From Gymnopus androsaceus JB14 (lineage: Eukaryota; Basidiomycota; Agaricomycetes; Agaricales; Omphalotaceae): DNA of 64,000 nucleotides. Shown in pieces: positions 34,741-45,735 of the stretch (position 1 is its first letter; each line of letters begins with the position of its first letter). Location of the stretch: assembly GCA_009733575.1 (NCBI GenBank), contig ML769555.1, forward strand, positions 1 through 64,000, read 5' to 3'. The translations under genes were made by a program, and so were the position numbers. Under the pieces are notes generated by a model, which was given only the letters and a program-made list of their open reading frames with translations, made no database searches and was not told the origin of the DNA.

Positions 34741-35559
34741 TGATACTAATCAATACAAGTCTAATGAATACAGTTTTTATGTAAATAAGATGATAATTTG
34801 TGTTAATCAAATGCCCATTTAAATGTTGAGTTGTAGGTAATGCCTTCCTGGCAATTTTGTATAGGTTGAAAGTAGCTATTGTAGTAAGTATAGAAGTATT
34901 CTATTTCAAAATGTAGGTATTATAGTAGTGAAAGTAACAAAAATTAGGTGGGGAGGACACTGATTGTAAATTTAAGCACCAAGTATGCAAAGTTTGGCAT
35001 TTTAAAGCCATTCTTTGAAATTGCTCAGGGTTGTGAAATCTTGCAGAATATAAGGAAGCAATGTGCATATTTATTTACTGTTTTCACTCCCTTTTGTTGC
35101 CAACTTACTCTTAAACACCACTATGCTTGTGAGTAATTTCTGCATTCTGCTAGACTATTTAACAAATACTTACTTGTATAACCTCAGAAACAATTCATCA
35201 AGTTTGTTGCATGCTCAGTGCGAGACTAGGCTGCACATTATGCTGAATCTGATGATAATCAGCCCAATAATATCCACACTCTCACTGTTGCTGGTGATAG
35301 AATGGTTTTACTTCCTGTCTTTGACCAACATGGTGAGTATACTATAAAACTGTACATTAATTAAACATGTGATAACTACTGAGTAACCATTCTTAGGTGT
35401 CCGCATTGGTTCACAGCTAGTATCCTCTGATACTACTATGCCTTCTCAGAGCCACAATGCCCAGCCTGTACCAGTTGCAGGTACACAGCCCAAAAATAAC
35501 AATATAGACTCCAAAAAAAATTGGACTGCTACAGTTCAATATGACATGGCCAGCTAAGC
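34741..35559. other. No gene seen
   Basis: AT-rich; short hydrophobic frames (34948-35347) lack any recognisable domain. Confidence 0.45.
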
Positions 35560-37215
35560 TCACATCCTTCATTCCTTCTCATCCACAGCCAGAATCAGAG
35601 ACCTGTTAACAAGCTGTAGGTCTGTTGGTTCAAATAGTGTAGAGCAATCAACACTAAGTGATCGGAACACAGGGGGTTTGGCTATCAATTTAAATAGTGA
35701 GGGTGCGTTGTCAAAGGTTCCACAAAGAAAATACTCTATCTGTCTCTCGAAAGTGACTGGTGTTTCTTGAAGTGATGCTGGTAAACGATGGAAGGATAGG
35801 AACACCTTTTCTAATCAATCTATACTGATTCAGGGCAATGATAGGGGCAACAATATAACAATGACAACAAAAAGAACCACCAACAATGTGGCTTGGTTCA
35901 ACAAAGTGATTCCCAACAGTAGGGCAAAACCACTCAGGACAACAGACAGTTTGTTTCCTGTACACCTGAGCTCAGTTGCAACAGATGGTTGTTTCTCAGT
36001 GGTCACACTAGACTCCTTGAAATTAAAACAACAATTTGACTTGGTATAAGTCTGGGGTTTTCACAGTCATCAGGATTATAAGTCTTTAATGCTGGGCGCA
36101 ATAAAACAACTCTCTTCCATACCACACAAAGTATTACTTTGGTTCACAAGGGAGTGGTATCTTTCCTGTCTCAGCCGTAGCTACGTCAACAAGGATTCAC
36201 ACTAGCAACAAATGAGGTCCAAAGGTAACTTGTGTTGCAAAGGAAATATAGCTAGGCTTTTATACTACTCTCAGCCTGACGCTGGTTAAATAATAAAGTA
36301 CTTCAAGAATCCGGAGAAATGGTACAACTTGTTCAGAAAAGAAGAAATTATAATAAAGTAGTATGCATATATCTGCAACCCTAATTTCCGTTCATCTGCT
36401 TCTTATGGGCATTATACTCTATTTCTATCTGGGTTATACACCTTTGGTCCTTTCCTGGGCAACACGTACTGCTATGTAGCTGACACATGTCCAGTGCCGT
36501 GCTCACTAATCCCATCATAGTTCTGTTTCTTGTTGTAACTTATTGTGTCCTCCTTTCCTTCTTTTGTATTATCATTCTCCGTTCTCATAGCTTTCCAATC
36601 ATACCCATATCTCTATATCCCTGCAGTATATTCATGCAGGAAAACACCAACTAATGTATGGTGTTACTCTCCTAGCTCGAATCTCTGTCTATTACGCGTT
36701 GTTTCTTCCATTTCTTGGCAAACATGTACACCTTCCAATACTGGTACACGTCACTTCGAGGGTCTACATATACTCTCTTGGCTTCATCAATCCTCCTGTT
36801 CTTGTTTTGTTCTTTTGGCATACACCGGTTATCCATTTGTTCGGTGCCAAACAGATTATTAGCGCTTCCTCAGTATCAAGCTTCGAAGTATCCTTTGGCT
36901 ATCATGACAATCTTGGCATCAGCCCACTGGAATTGGTTCTGTCCCTTTCGCAAAGTCTATATCCTTCCATAATCCTTGAGTTACTTGTCTTCAGAGTGTA
37001 TCCTTTGGAGCTCGAGTCTATGTGGGCAATGTGCCTCTTTTAATATGAGTTCTGGCATTGACATGCCAGTAAGACTCCACTACCGGACTATGGATTCCTA
37101 CAAACTACTTAGAGCTGATATTCAGTTTAATACCATGGCTCTGTTGGTCCAAGTACTTCCACACTTATTAGACTTGTTACAGCTATCAGCTCGGGCTCAC
37201 TATAGCTCTCTTATA
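35560..37215. repeat. LTR-like region related to 25.7-27.5 kb
   Basis: It contains GTTGTC(A/G)AAGGTTCC (about 35707) matching the similar block at about 25893, a promoter-like CTTTTATACTACTCTC (about 36256), and CTATCAGCTCGGGCTCACTA (37183-37202) shared with 27408. The order of blocks is the same in both regions. Most of the rest has diverged. Open frames (36545-37043) are hydrophobic and probably not real. Confidence 0.4.
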
Positions 37216-37264
37216 CCATCTCTAGAAGCGAACTTGTCAAGAATTGCGTTCTCAAGGTCTTGCC

Positions 37265-37926
37265 AAAAATTTGGCATATTACCATTTTGATCAAGGAATT
37301 GTGTTTACTTCATTTGACAAGCTCAATGAAGGTGAATGGCCTGTATGGCCCAGTGGCCCATTTGCTCATGCCAGGATTTTGAGGAAACCAGAAAGCTGCA
37401 GGTCCTTTGGGCTACACAAAGCAGTTCAGTAAATGGTGGAAAGGGTTCTTTTGAATCCTCTACTACTTTTGGAGGCAAAGTTTCTTGCCGGAAATGCTTG
37501 GGGATTCTTCAGGGTACTGAGGATAGCTGTTCAGTAGTACTTCATCCACTCACAGGTGGTCCAGCAAAAATTGAGGCACAATTAGCTTGTAAATGCCAAT
37601 GTGGGGCAGACCTTAAGCACATTGAGTGTGCTTCTCGGTCAACAATCATTCAGTGGGGCCAAATTGGTGATGATATTTTAACAAGAAAGTACCACTACAT
37701 CAATGGTGCTAAACACAACCATAGCCAATTCCCCAATCCAGCTCGGACTACAACTGCTGAGGACAAGCACTTTCAAGCAGCATATAAAGTCATACCAAAG
37801 GCAACAGCTATACAGATGATGGTTGGTGCACCAACTATTGATGGATTCACACCTGGTGCCCCAGAACATGGAATAAAATTTTCCAATCCAGCATACATTG
37901 GCTACAGACTTTGCTGTGAAAAATAG
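37265..37926 (+). pseudogene. GCM-like zinc DNA-binding domain ORF
   Basis: The 37265-37432 frame reads FTSFDKLNEGEWPVWPSGPF, then the frame changes. From about 37440 a second frame reads CRKCLGILQG (37486 onward), CKCQCGADLKHIEC, KYHYINGAKHNHSQFPNPAR (about 37690-37745) and ends at TAG 37924. Paired Cys residues, an aromatic-Gly-x-His-x-His ending and a following Pro match the WRKY-GCM1 zinc fold found in fungal transposon-linked proteins (memory). A Gly sits where related proteins have a Cys (ILQG for ILQC), which would weaken metal binding. No transposase domain is recognisable downstream. Assignment to GCM-like is inference from the Cys/His spacing. Confidence 0.5.
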
Positions 37927-38961
37927 AAATGTGGAAATGGTTCAACTAGTGCTTTTGGGCATTTTAATACACGAAGGGAATGCAAAGAGAAAACAGTGCA
38001 GGGACAAGGAGTGGTCAAGAAAGGATTGACAAAATGCAATATAAGATACAGAAATTCGGGAGAGGTACTTGTTGTACACTGTAATGAACAAAGACAAATT
38101 ATTTTGTTACAAAGGGATTAATTTGTTGCAGAAAAACACGCAGAAGATGGTGCGATGCAGTCTGAAGGAAAGTTATTTCGATGGGCAAACAGAGTAGATT
38201 ATTTGATGGGAGTTATTGGACAAAGGCAAGTTATTCAGGTGGGGGCAAGTCAGGAAGATGTATCGTTACCAGTCAATGGCCAATACTAATCATAAGGAGG
38301 AAATAGTCAGCAAAAAAGTTGGGTAAAAGAGAGCTAAAGCACAGAGACACACCTTAATCGTCGTGATGGTAAGAGACAAAGAGAACTGCATATCATGCAT
38401 CATTACCACAGATGATAATCACTTGAGTGGTATTAATCAAATTTTACACTATGCCTTAAGAAAGACTCGATGGTGTACCTGTATGTTGTTCCCCTTGCGT
38501 GTAATGTAACTGAGGCCCTAATATACACTGAAACCATGAGAGTTTGATTCTCAATATTGCTGGTTTATCATTCTGATGAATAGGTTCTCTATGCTCGTGT
38601 AAGTTCTTGTGTAGATATTTATCCATTGGGCCTATACTTACATTATTCCTATTATTGTTGTCTTCCTGATTTAACCCTTCCTGGTCTCCTTGATGCTCGT
38701 TCTGCTTGGCAATTTTTTTCTTGTCAAAATTGCATTTATCATGCATTCACAGTTTTTCAGGAGATGAACAGGGACAAAAATGTGGAAGGAGAATGTTTTG
38801 GATAAAATGCCTGAAATCAAACAACCTGGTATGCATTGCAGGAACTTGGATCAGTATTGTACTAGTGTGCACAATGCCAGATGCAGATCAATAACACTAA
38901 GACCATGCTTGTCTTTCTCAGGCTGCTCCACTGCAGATATGAACTTGAGAAACTGTTCACT
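37927..38961. other. No gene clearly seen
   Basis: Continuation of the previous frame for a short distance (GVVKKGLTKCNIRYRNSG) suggests that the gene once ran to about 38290. Beyond that only short frames occur. Confidence 0.35.
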
Positions 38962-39377
38962 AGGGTTTGAAAGTGCAGTTTGGTTCAGTTTTCAGGCTAA
39001 TTTTGGGAAAACTGTGAACTGCACCAGTGCAAGTTCAGTGCAGTTATGCAGTTTCATTACTTAAAAAAACTTATGGCAGAGAATTATCTGTGCCAAGTCT
39101 TAATATCTATACAATTTCAATAGACAATAGTAGTATAGTTTTGATATTTACATCATAAAATTGTTTTAATATTGGTACATGGGTGGGTGCTAATGGGCAC
39201 TTAATCTACTTGTTAACATGAGCACATGATAGGTCCCGGACCTACCAGTGCACCACTGGTTCCACCAGTTTTTTGAATTACAAAATTTTATAGAACCAGG
39301 AACTGCACTGCAGTGCAAATGCTGCACCAGTGCAGTTGGCAGTTTTTAAGTAGTTAATGAACTGCACTCTTAAACCT
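38962..39377. mobile_element. Candidate foldback element, ~410 bp
   Basis: The left arm AGGGTTTGAAAGTGCAGTTT and the right arm, complemented, AAGGTTTAAGAGTGCAGTTC begin the same way. Both contain ACTGCACYRGTGCA and repeated TGCAGT(T/G) motifs over about 100 bases. The element abuts dispersed-repeat copy D at 39378. No target duplication is visible on the repeat D side. Confidence 0.5.
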
Positions 39378-40400
39378 TGACATGAAGGCAGATTCCAGAG
39401 GTAGGGAGCTTTTCTGCAGGCCTCAGCAAACAACAGATCTTCTGCAGCAATTGCAATGCACAATTCATTGCTTTTTAGCGCACATGAATTGATTTACACA
39501 ATTGCTGCACTTCACTATATCCTCTTTGCCACCCCTAGTGCATGCAAATAGAGTTCGATATGCTCTACAATATTGGCTTACCAACCATGCTTCTACTCAT
39601 GCCCACGGAAAAAAATGGTCCGGTAACATGCAACAGCCTTGCCACTTCGAGTTTTTTCTGCTTTCGAACATTATTTATGGCAGTTTCTTTGAGCTAGGGA
39701 GGATGCTCTATGATTCTCCTTTAAACTGACAGCAGCTCAACAAAATATAACTTGCTCAGATGTTGCAGGAGAGCTATTGACATTGATGGCCATATGGTAT
39801 TGGACCATTTTTTCCCATGGGCATGAGTATCTTCAGTATCTATGGTGCATTGCAGCAATGTATCACAACTTGCTCAACTCCAAATTCTGAGCAACTTAGT
39901 TATTTCGCTCTTATTCAATGTCTTCCATTGATTAAAGCATTACTGCGTCAGTCCATATTTCCAGCGTACCATCACGGTCATTTGTGCGCAAGCAGCTTCT
40001 TAATAGCTATCATGGTTGGCATGCTATGTTCTATTCTAGGGACATGCTCAACTCGCTTTTTCGAGTTATATCATTCATCAGCCAGGTTATGGCACCATGG
40101 TCAGATGCCTTCAGTCTCATACAGGTGCCAGAGTTCTGAGCAGAGGCCCGTGTAAGAAAGCCCTGAGGCATCCTGATTCCTTGTGCTCCTTGCTTCCTTT
40201 CCCCCATCATCTCTCTCAGTGTTGGGTAAGGCTGGTTGTCCACTCTCCACAGCTCTGATAGTTCTAACATCACTTCCCAGCACATCCTTACATCTGTACA
40301 GACTACCAAGTTTACAGTATCTCAGACACAAGGATCTGGTATGGCTTTGCATTTTTCACCTTGATCTTATCACTGAACAGAGCCCACAACACATCTAGCC
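39378..40400 (-). repeat. Dispersed repeat, copy D (inverted, truncated)
   Basis: Same orientation as copy C; starts TGACATGAAGGCAG and stops at CATCTAGCC (40400), where C continues. It carries a 232-bp MITE at 39596-39827. Compared with C many CpG sites are TpG or CpA (GCATCGCAG to GCATTGCAG; GTACCGTC to GTACCATC). Confidence 0.88.
39596..39827 (+). mobile_element. 232-bp MITE, copy 3, inside repeat D
   Basis: Begins CTCATGCCCACGGAAAAAAA and ends CCCATGGGCATGAG; TA at 39594-39595 and 39828-39829. Copies A, B and C of the host repeat have the empty site (CTTCTATCTTC in C), which shows the exact insertion: CTTC-TA-MITE-TA-TCTTC. Confidence 0.95.
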
Positions 40401-40510
40401 AATCAATATGATTTCATTGGAATGATGAACTACTAGCTTTCAAGTTACGTTATACACCTAGTCACAAATCATCCAGGTTAACCTGCACCAGCTCCTAATT
40501 GAGACTCACT

Positions 40511-41830
40511 CTATTGAGTCTCACCAAAACTGCTCCGGTCTTTGAGTTCAGCAAGTGCATCAGCAACTCGTTGAGAAAATGCAAATGTAAGATCATAGTT
40601 GGTGGTACCACCAGTCACAGTTGTGCCATGGACATGAGTGGGTTTGAATGCAAATAATGTACCAGGTGCATTGACAACAACAATTTGAAGGTTGACATCA
40701 ACAAAGTTTGCACCTCCATATACTGGGATGGGAACAGTACTTGCTGTGTGTGCTGAAATATTCTTCTCATGGGCAACACACAGATTGAATGCACATAGTA
40801 CATAACAGAGATCAATATGAGACCATCTGAATAGTGAAAGAGATGAGAACTAGAAACATTGGCAAGGGTTTGTACATAGGCAGAATAACCACAGGTCAAA
40901 TAAAGCTCTGGTGGTGCTCGCATAGCATCTGGAAAAATCACTTCATGCTCCCCAATCTTGATACAGTAGCCAGAACCTGTAACATAGCATTATTAAAAGG
41001 TGATATAGAAGACTCAAGGACAAACCTGCTTCAACATGCTGACTGGCAAGATGTGGCATTGCATTTTCTTCAAGCTTTTCAGTCACCAGTGATGTTACTT
41101 CTGTTGGCATGCTGGAGAGAATGAGAGACCAAAAAATACCTGCTGCCCCAATGATATCTGTATCATGAGCAACATAGTCTTCTGGTTTCAATGGAAGATG
41201 AGTCTTATAGCTTTTTGCATACCCAATGCTTCGTGCAGATTGGGAACCACAGTTCATGCCAAATTGTGACATATGTCCTTCATGGCCATGCCTTACATTA
41301 TGTGAATCGCGTGGCTAGAAATAAAGATTAAATTCTACAGTTGAAGAGTCAAGAGATTGATAAAACAGCATACACGGATATTGGTGCGCTCCTTAACAGC
41401 ATGCTTGATAATAGTAAGGAGCCTGGCTATACATAAAACATATCACTGTCAGTAGTGTTCTTTGGCTTCTTGTGGGAGTGAGACTCTGATTTTGGTTGGG
41501 CAACATTCTGGATTGCCACAAACTCTATTGCATCTGCAGTGAAGTCCTTAGGCTCTATGCACATTGCAGTGTTCAGCAGCAGTGCCAATACAATGGAAGA
41601 TCCATGGCTTACCCCTACTATAGAGTAGAAATGAGTTTTCAGTACTAAAGACCTTGAATCCATTTTGTTCATCAACTGCTTCCCCTCCCGGTTCCATATG
41701 ATCCCCTCTGATATCATATAAGTGTTTATGTGTTGAAAATAGTGGCCTGGGATCAGGATTGCGACAGATGAGTTGGAGAATATTACCACAGGGTAGTGTG
41801 ATAGATGAGGCTCCTTCTGTAAGGGCCTCA
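40511..41830 (-). pseudogene. Possible 2OG-Fe(II) oxygenase-like relic
   Basis: On the minus strand, broken exons read in order. These are HDTDIIGAAGIFWSLILSS followed by MPTEVT (about 41180-41090), APPELYLTCGYSA (about 40920-40885), GANFVDVNLQIVVVNAPGTL (about 40715-40655), FAFKPTHVHGTT (about 40650-40620) and TFAFSQRVADALAEL ending at TAG 40511. The C-terminal HGTT, a following FSxR and the strand-rich GANFVDV block resemble a double-stranded beta-helix oxygenase, as in basidiomycete TET/JBP-like proteins (memory). The expected HxD iron motif after CGYSA appears changed to YVQTLAN. Frame changes and stops make it dead. The family call is tentative; only coding ancestry is firm. Confidence 0.35.
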
Positions 41831-42034
41831 TAGATTTTATAGGGTTCTATATTCAACCCAAGATTTACCAGCTATTTGGAGTGTTATTTTGAGGACAGAA
41901 CAAGGACAAATCACAAACAAATTTGCACTTCCACTAATTGAAATATCCCTTGAAAGACCCTTCATGCCACTCCAACCATTCACACTCTCCTCTATAACGC
42001 CTAGTGCCAACTGAACGACATACTCCACATTGAC

Positions 42035-44051
42035 ATGGAGGTTGATCCACAAACACTCCAAGTTCAAAACCCATCGTCAGATGCATCCCCAACTTTACAC
42101 AAATGCCAAGGAGACTCTGGCACTGTCAATGAGCATGGATCTTGGAAATCCAACAAAATTCGTGCAGTTGCAGGCCCTTTGCAAGTCGTGCTTGACCAGG
42201 TTTGTGTTTTGTTATATACTTTCGTACTGTTGACATTTTTGTAGGAGCGGTCACTGCAGAAGAATATTGAAACCAGGGCTCACTGAGTCCATGAGGAAAA
42301 CCAAAACCTTCTCAATGAGATTGCACAACTGAAGAAATTAAACAAAATGCATATGAACGACAAACGCGCTCTGTCTGATGAAAAAGGTGATCTGAATGCA
42401 CAACTCAAAGCGCTGGTATGTATTTCCATTCCAGTGATAATTGTACACCCAAGTGATATTTGTGCAGAGATGAGATAAAGAAATAACTATGCCACACTAG
42501 TGAGTTATTGGAAAGACATTTTAGGTATTCTATTCAACTTTCCCTCCAGCGGCAGAACATCGAAGACAAGACTGTTGCATCCCTTGTATGTTATCACCAT
42601 TTTTCAAATTATTATGCTGAAGTATATCTTTGATGGACACAAGAATGAGACCAAGCAGTCTCACAAAGGGACGAAGCCATTTCAAAGGTATATATCATTT
42701 ACTTCTCATTAATATACCAGTAGTTTTATGTTGCTTAGGAAGCTGAGTTTTCACAAAGGCTTGAAGAGCAAGCAAAACAAATGGCATTTTGCAACTAATT
42801 AACCAACCAAGCGCAGAAGGCTAACAAGAAGGCAATTGAAGAGATGGTATGTTGCTACAGTCTATCTATTGGTTCATAGCTGATCTCTTGATTAGATAAT
42901 CATGCTGCTATGGACGCCAATGACAAGGGTACCCTGTCTTTGCATGCATGCAACCTCGAGGCAGCAGCAAATGTAGTACTGACAAGATTTTTTGCTGCGC
43001 AACAGCCTACCGACAGTCCCCAAGCACCCAGTCATACAGGCTGTAAAAAGAAAACAAAAAATCTCAAGGTCGGAAGCACTGGGTACTACAAACAGGTCAA
43101 GAAAGTTGTCCTGGAAAAGCTCAGCCCAGAAATATCACAAGAGCTCATGGTATGTCTCAATTGCTATGTTATTTCATTGCTAACCTGGTTTTTTTTCCTT
43201 ATCCAGACTTTCCTCCACAGGCACTTTTGTGAAGCTACTGGCATGCCAGGTGTCAATAACTTCCATGAATATTCTCCAGCAAGCATGCCCAGGCCACTGA
43301 CTATAAGGATGACGATGGGCCTGGTCCTAATGGGTTTCAATTGTACTTTGGTGATGGCTGGTGGAAGTCCAGATGGAACCGAATGGCAATGAAGAACATG
43401 ATGGAGTTCTTCCTCACCCAGGTGCGAGACCCTCTAGTGAAATAATCAAAGCGTGCCTCTGGGGTTTTATTCAACAAGTCCAAATTTCTTGGAGAGCTGA
43501 TAAACCTCGCGTTACTGAGGAAGGAGATAGGGTTGAGACATCAGAGGAGGCGCGCGCTCATGCTCAGGAATACAACAAGCGTTGGGCTAGAGATGTTAGA
43601 CTGACTGTGCGCAAGTCCAATGTGAGTTTCCATCTTTTTGTATAGCAGCTTACTACTAACAATCACACAGAAGTTTGATTGGTGCAAGCAAGATGTAGAT
43701 AAACTGCTTGCAGACACTTCATGTTCTGCTGTTGATAAGAAGAAATGGCAAAGGGTTCGAAACATCCTCCTCAAACTTCAAACCCAAGGCCAGTCTTCCA
43801 AAGACACTGATAATGAGGATGGTGGACTTGTCATTACCCAGCCCTACTATCAATGTTGCCTTATCACAGAAATGCTTGAAGATCTTGACCAGAATATCAA
43901 GGAATTAGAAATGAGGCAAAAGGCAGCATCAGGTAAAAGAAATTTGCCTGGCCATCCCACCCCCGCTGCAGGACCAAAGTCAAGAGTAAACAAACAGTGT
44001 TTCATGGCTTACCCAGGTCTTGCTATCATTGCCGGGCCATTTCAGACCTAG
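42035..44051 (+). pseudogene. Agaricomycete coiled-coil hypothetical family
   Basis: About eight small exons joined by introns of ~40-60 bp (for example GTTTGT...TGTAG near 42200-42244, GTATGT...TGCAG near 42418-42467) can be followed. Early exons encode a coiled coil (HEENQNLLNEIAQLKKLNK, then MHMNDKRALSDEKGDLNAQL). The middle exon (42910-43150) ends KVVLEKLSPEISQELM. Next come LHRHFCEATGMPGVNNFHEY, GPGPNGFQLYFGDGWWKSRW (about 43310-43372), and a C-terminal part with TQGQSSKDTDNEDGG (about 43785-43830) and a basic tail. Stops in the coiled-coil exons (near 42285 and 42800) inactivate it. I remember this order (SxWN block, then a DGMSSDESD-like block) from multicopy Agaricomycete proteins of unknown function. 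Confidence 0.55.
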
Positions 44052-44342
44052 CTCCGCATGTTATTGACTCACTTGACATCAACAAGAAGGAGATTCAGAA
44101 CTTTGACCAATAAGCACTAGCGGAGAATCCAAATTCTGACACCAACACCTCCATGAGCAAAGGCAATTGATTATAGGTAAGCTTGCAATTGTCAAATTGT
44201 ATATAATGTAACAACATTTGTCCACATACAACAGGAGCAGAACTTTGTACTTTGTAACATATATTAGCTAGTAGCCTGTGTCAGAAATGTATCCGGTAGT
44301 ACAGTGTACCACCTACCAAGCTTCTCCAAGTACTATGTATTA

Positions 44343-44562
44343 CAGTGACAGCAACTATTGATGAATCACCCCAAATTGGTAAAGCGGTTATTCTGATCTA
44401 TTTTGTATCTTTTTTACATTCATATTGTAAAGTACAATGTCTAGTATATACACAATATATTTCAGCATTTTAGACAGTTGCTATGACTAGTAATAAGCTT
44501 GAAACCATTACAATGACAACTTAAATACTCTTGGGGTGGTTTATCAATAGTTGCTGTCACTG
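44343..44562 (+). mobile_element. 220-bp MITE, copy 2
   Basis: Begins CAGTGACAGCAACTATTGAT and ends ATCAATAGTTGCTGTCACTG; TA at 44341-44342 and 44563-44564. Same length and orientation as copy 1 at 29420. Confidence 0.92.
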
Positions 44563-44825
44563 TAGCAGCCTGCATCAAAAAATGTATTTGCATTCGTTAC
44601 ATTCTACATTTGTGGAACTGTTCAGCTCAAAGTATTCAATTTTGGCTCTGGTGAAGTTGATCTCTGCATTGATCTCTGAGTTCAAAGGCCTCCTCAATCT
44701 TCTCTAATCAGCCCCAGCAAACACTCACCCGCACAAGGCTGGAATCAGCTGGAGCACCACCTACCAGGTTTCATTTTGCATTTGAATCGTACTACATGAA
44801 ATTGTGTTTTGCCCCTAAACAATGA

Positions 44826-45437
44826 GTGAAGGAAATCGTTGAAACGCAGCCTCACGGACCTTTTGCATATTCTCTGGTAGACATGCTATACCCCAATGTG
44901 AAATTCATTTTATTTTGCCAGCTTGGATATCCCACAATTCAATTGTTTCCTCTCGATAATGTGCAGGACCAGACCGGGTATCACTACATTGACTGGTTTG
45001 AACTCCCAGATAGCATATGTGTCTACAATAACAAAGTCCAAGTAGTTGGCCTCCCTCCGACTTCTTTTGAAACTGTTATACTCTCAGCTCTATTCATCAT
45101 TGAGAACATCCTAGTGAGTAGGGATGTTTCAGGCCAGCAAAATTTGCCAGTGGCAGAGGCAAAATTTGCCAAGTTTTATGGCAAATTTTTATGGCATGAT
45201 GTAGTGCAAAGTCTATGGAGTGCAGCAAAATTTGCCGCCCCGGAACATCCCTAGTGGGAGCCTTGTCACGATCAACTCTCTTTGAGATCTTTGGCAGCAC
45301 ATACCCATTCTCAACTACTGCGGTCAATGCATTGGTCTTATTTTCAAGAGACTTGGACATTGATGTTTTTGGTATCTCACGCAAAGAGATTATAATTAGT
45401 AGGATGTCGGTGTACATACTGAAGTTTGCATTAGTGT
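44826..45437 (+). pseudogene. Unrecognised ORF split by a small MITE
   Basis: The frame from 44826 (FAYSLVDMLYPNVKFILFCQ, then FELPDSICVYNNKVQVVGLP) runs to FIIENIL at about 45115. A 132-bp element interrupts it there. After the element the sequence continues GALSRSTLFEIFGSTYPFS and ends at a TGA near 45439. With the element and one copy of its 8-bp duplication removed, the two parts join in one frame. No known domain is recognised. The STLFEI segment could be the start of a nucleotide-binding or kinase-like lobe, but this is speculation. Confidence 0.45.
45119..45250. mobile_element. 132-bp hAT-like MITE with 8-bp target duplication
   Basis: Left end TAGGGATGTTTCAGG; right end, complemented, GGATGTTCCGGG. 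The flanks are CTAGTGAG (45111-45118) and CTAGTGGG (45251-45258), an 8-bp duplication with one mismatch. Inside, AGCAAAATTTGCC occurs near both ends. TAGGGATG ends and 8-bp duplications are typical of hAT elements (established knowledge). Confidence 0.7.
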
Positions 45438-45735
45438 GATAGAACAATCTCTTCGGGATCATCATTAATAAAGACAATGTACCTGGGTGCAGTAATACTA
45501 CCAAGTGCTGGCAGTTGCGCTCAGATATGATGGCACTGCGTGACACGCATAGTAGGCTTCCCTTTGCTTTTTATTCCTTTTTCATATTGACCTATTAAAA
45601 TGAGAACGTTGCACAATCACCCTTGATTAATCTTGTAATTTCCATTCTTAAGTCAAGGTAGTGGGATTAATCAGCAACCATTAAATACAGAATGAAAAAA
45701 TACAAGTCCAAGAACATAAGAACAACTGAATCAAA

